A DNA stretch of 64,000 nt, taken from Vibrio neptunius (GTDB lineage Bacteria; Pseudomonadota; Gammaproteobacteria; Enterobacterales; Vibrionaceae). The position numbers and the translations under genes are program-made. Positions 63,298 through 64,000 of this stretch are shown one piece after another; the first letter of the stretch is position 1, and each line of letters opens with the position of its first letter. The stretch covers positions 1,240,001 through 1,304,000 of the forward strand of contig CP079860.1 in NCBI GenBank assembly GCA_019339365.1. The letters run 5' to 3'. Under the pieces are notes generated by a model, which did no database searches, was not told where the DNA came from, and worked only from the letters and a program-made list of their open reading frames with translations.

Positions 63298-64000
63298 AAG
63301 GGTAACTCCAAAGTACAACGAGTAGGGCGACGCTGAATGCGTAACCTTCCACCCATTAATTTGATTAGATGTTCAACAATATTCAAACCTATTCCCATAT
63401 TTTCACCACTGGTGGGTTGCCTTGCTCGTGCGAGGAGTCGTCTCATCGGAGAAAGAAAGTCGCCCTGATCCATGACTTCAATCACCAAAGTGCGGCTCAG
63501 TATGACGTTAACCTGTATCTTGCCTTGCCCGTGTTGTTTGGCATTGTTGATTAGGTTATCCAAACAAATGGAAAGCCAATAGAAAGGCAAGGTTAACTCT
63601 CTGTCTTGGTTTAGCTGGTATTCTAGCTGGTGCTTTTCACAAATATGCTCAAGCCAATCCCCAACGTAAGCCGTTTGTTTCAGTAATTGTTCAGCACGTT
63701 GTGTGCTCAGGTAGACTTTACTGTTCTCCGTTAATTGCGCTAATCGTTGGTGATCGGACATTAAACGCCAAACGGCTTCCTGCGCACGTTTGGGTAAGTG
63801 ATCAAACTGATGACGAAACATTTCTACCGTCAACCCAAGGCTGGTGATTGGGGTACGCAATTCATGTGTGAGCAACTGCAATATGAAGCGTCTTTCACGA
63901 TTTTGTCGACGTTTGGCGTACAGTCCTCTTGCTGCTATCAAGAGTGTTAGCAAGGACAATCCAGCGACAAATAAGCGCAGCGCCAGAATGTTTTCCGGGA
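63294..64000 (-). CDS. Sensor histidine kinase (VxrA/WigK-like), N-terminus outside window
   Basis: The last ~235 residues are seen: a transmembrane helix at the window edge (ALRLFVAGLSLLTLLIAARG), the H-box THELRTPITSL, and an HATPase part with NAKQHGQGKI (N box), MDQGDF and GIGLNIVEHLIKLMGG (G box). The sensor domain lies beyond the window. It phosphorylates the regulator encoded next. The VxrA identity is inferred from neighbours. Confidence 0.88.
   Translation of the reverse strand, partial: PENILALRLFVAGLSLLTLLIAARGLYAKRRQNRERRFILQLLTHELRTPITSLGLTVEMFRHQFDHLPKRAQEAVWRLMSDHQRLAQLTENSKVYLSTQRAEQLLKQTAYVGDWLEHICEKHQLEYQLNQDRELTLPFYWLSICLDNLINNAKQHGQGKIQVNVILSRTLVIEVMDQGDFLSPMRRLLARARQPTSGENMGIGLNIVEHLIKLMGGRLRIQRRPTRCTLELPL

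Noticed and set aside
1..64000. tRNA, rRNA or prophage genes
   Set aside because: No such sequences recognised on either strand. The VgrG is of T6SS type, without phage structural neighbours.

Overview
The window looks like a chromosomal segment of a Vibrio. Supporting genes are a VpsT/CsgD-type regulator, norR divergent from hmp, YaeQ, an ArfA-like rescue factor, a chromosomal Qnr pentapeptide protein, a NqrB paralogue, a DUF2861 gene next to a VxrAB/WigKR-like two-component pair, and a type VI secretion VgrG module. I see no rRNA, tRNA, CRISPR array, prophage or intact insertion sequence.

Layout. 1-8 kb: end of a secreted trypsin-like protease with a GlyGly-CTERM-like tail, a VpsT-like regulator, divergent NAD synthesis genes (nadE and an adenylyltransferase), a GGDEF-EAL protein, and a LysR/MFS pair. 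8-16 kb: glutaredoxin-like proteins, two EamA transporters, a MATE exporter and a KefF/KefC-like potassium efflux pair. 16-20 kb: norR and hmp with two NorR boxes and a sigma-54 promoter. 20-26 kb: cold-shock protein, arfA-like gene with a hairpin over its 3' end, ThrE-like exporter, DacA-type carboxypeptidase and small regulators. 26-29 kb: a phospholipid-type cluster (YnbA-like, YnbB-like, PlsC-like). 29-37 kb: a VgrG, a PoNe-type DNase effector and its immunity gene, followed by two extra toxin-tip/immunity cassettes in tandem. 37-41 kb: MocR regulator, EamA exporter, BCCT transporter. 41-45 kb: BLUF photoreceptor with a chemotaxis receptor, MsrA, Qnr. 45-53 kb: CIO-type bd oxidase with a DUF2474 peptide, lone NqrB paralogue, DUF2256, SDR, and a periplasmic binding protein paired with a diguanylate cyclase. 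53-59 kb: RND efflux pair with a TetR regulator. 59-64 kb: secreted glycosidase-like protein, DUF2861 protein, response regulator and histidine kinase (cut by the window end).

The most interesting locus is the VgrG-PoNe/PoNi array. Three toxin-immunity units share near-identical outer parts (catalytic half of the toxin, C-terminal two thirds of the immunity protein) but differ in the middle (toxin C-terminus and immunity N-terminus). That layout suits cassette exchange by homologous recombination.

An important caveat: about a dozen genes carry one-base length changes in homopolymer runs that break otherwise well-conserved frames. Both insertions and deletions occur, across unrelated genes. 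This pattern points to base-calling error rather than real gene decay, so these genes are typed as pseudogenes only because the given sequence is broken.
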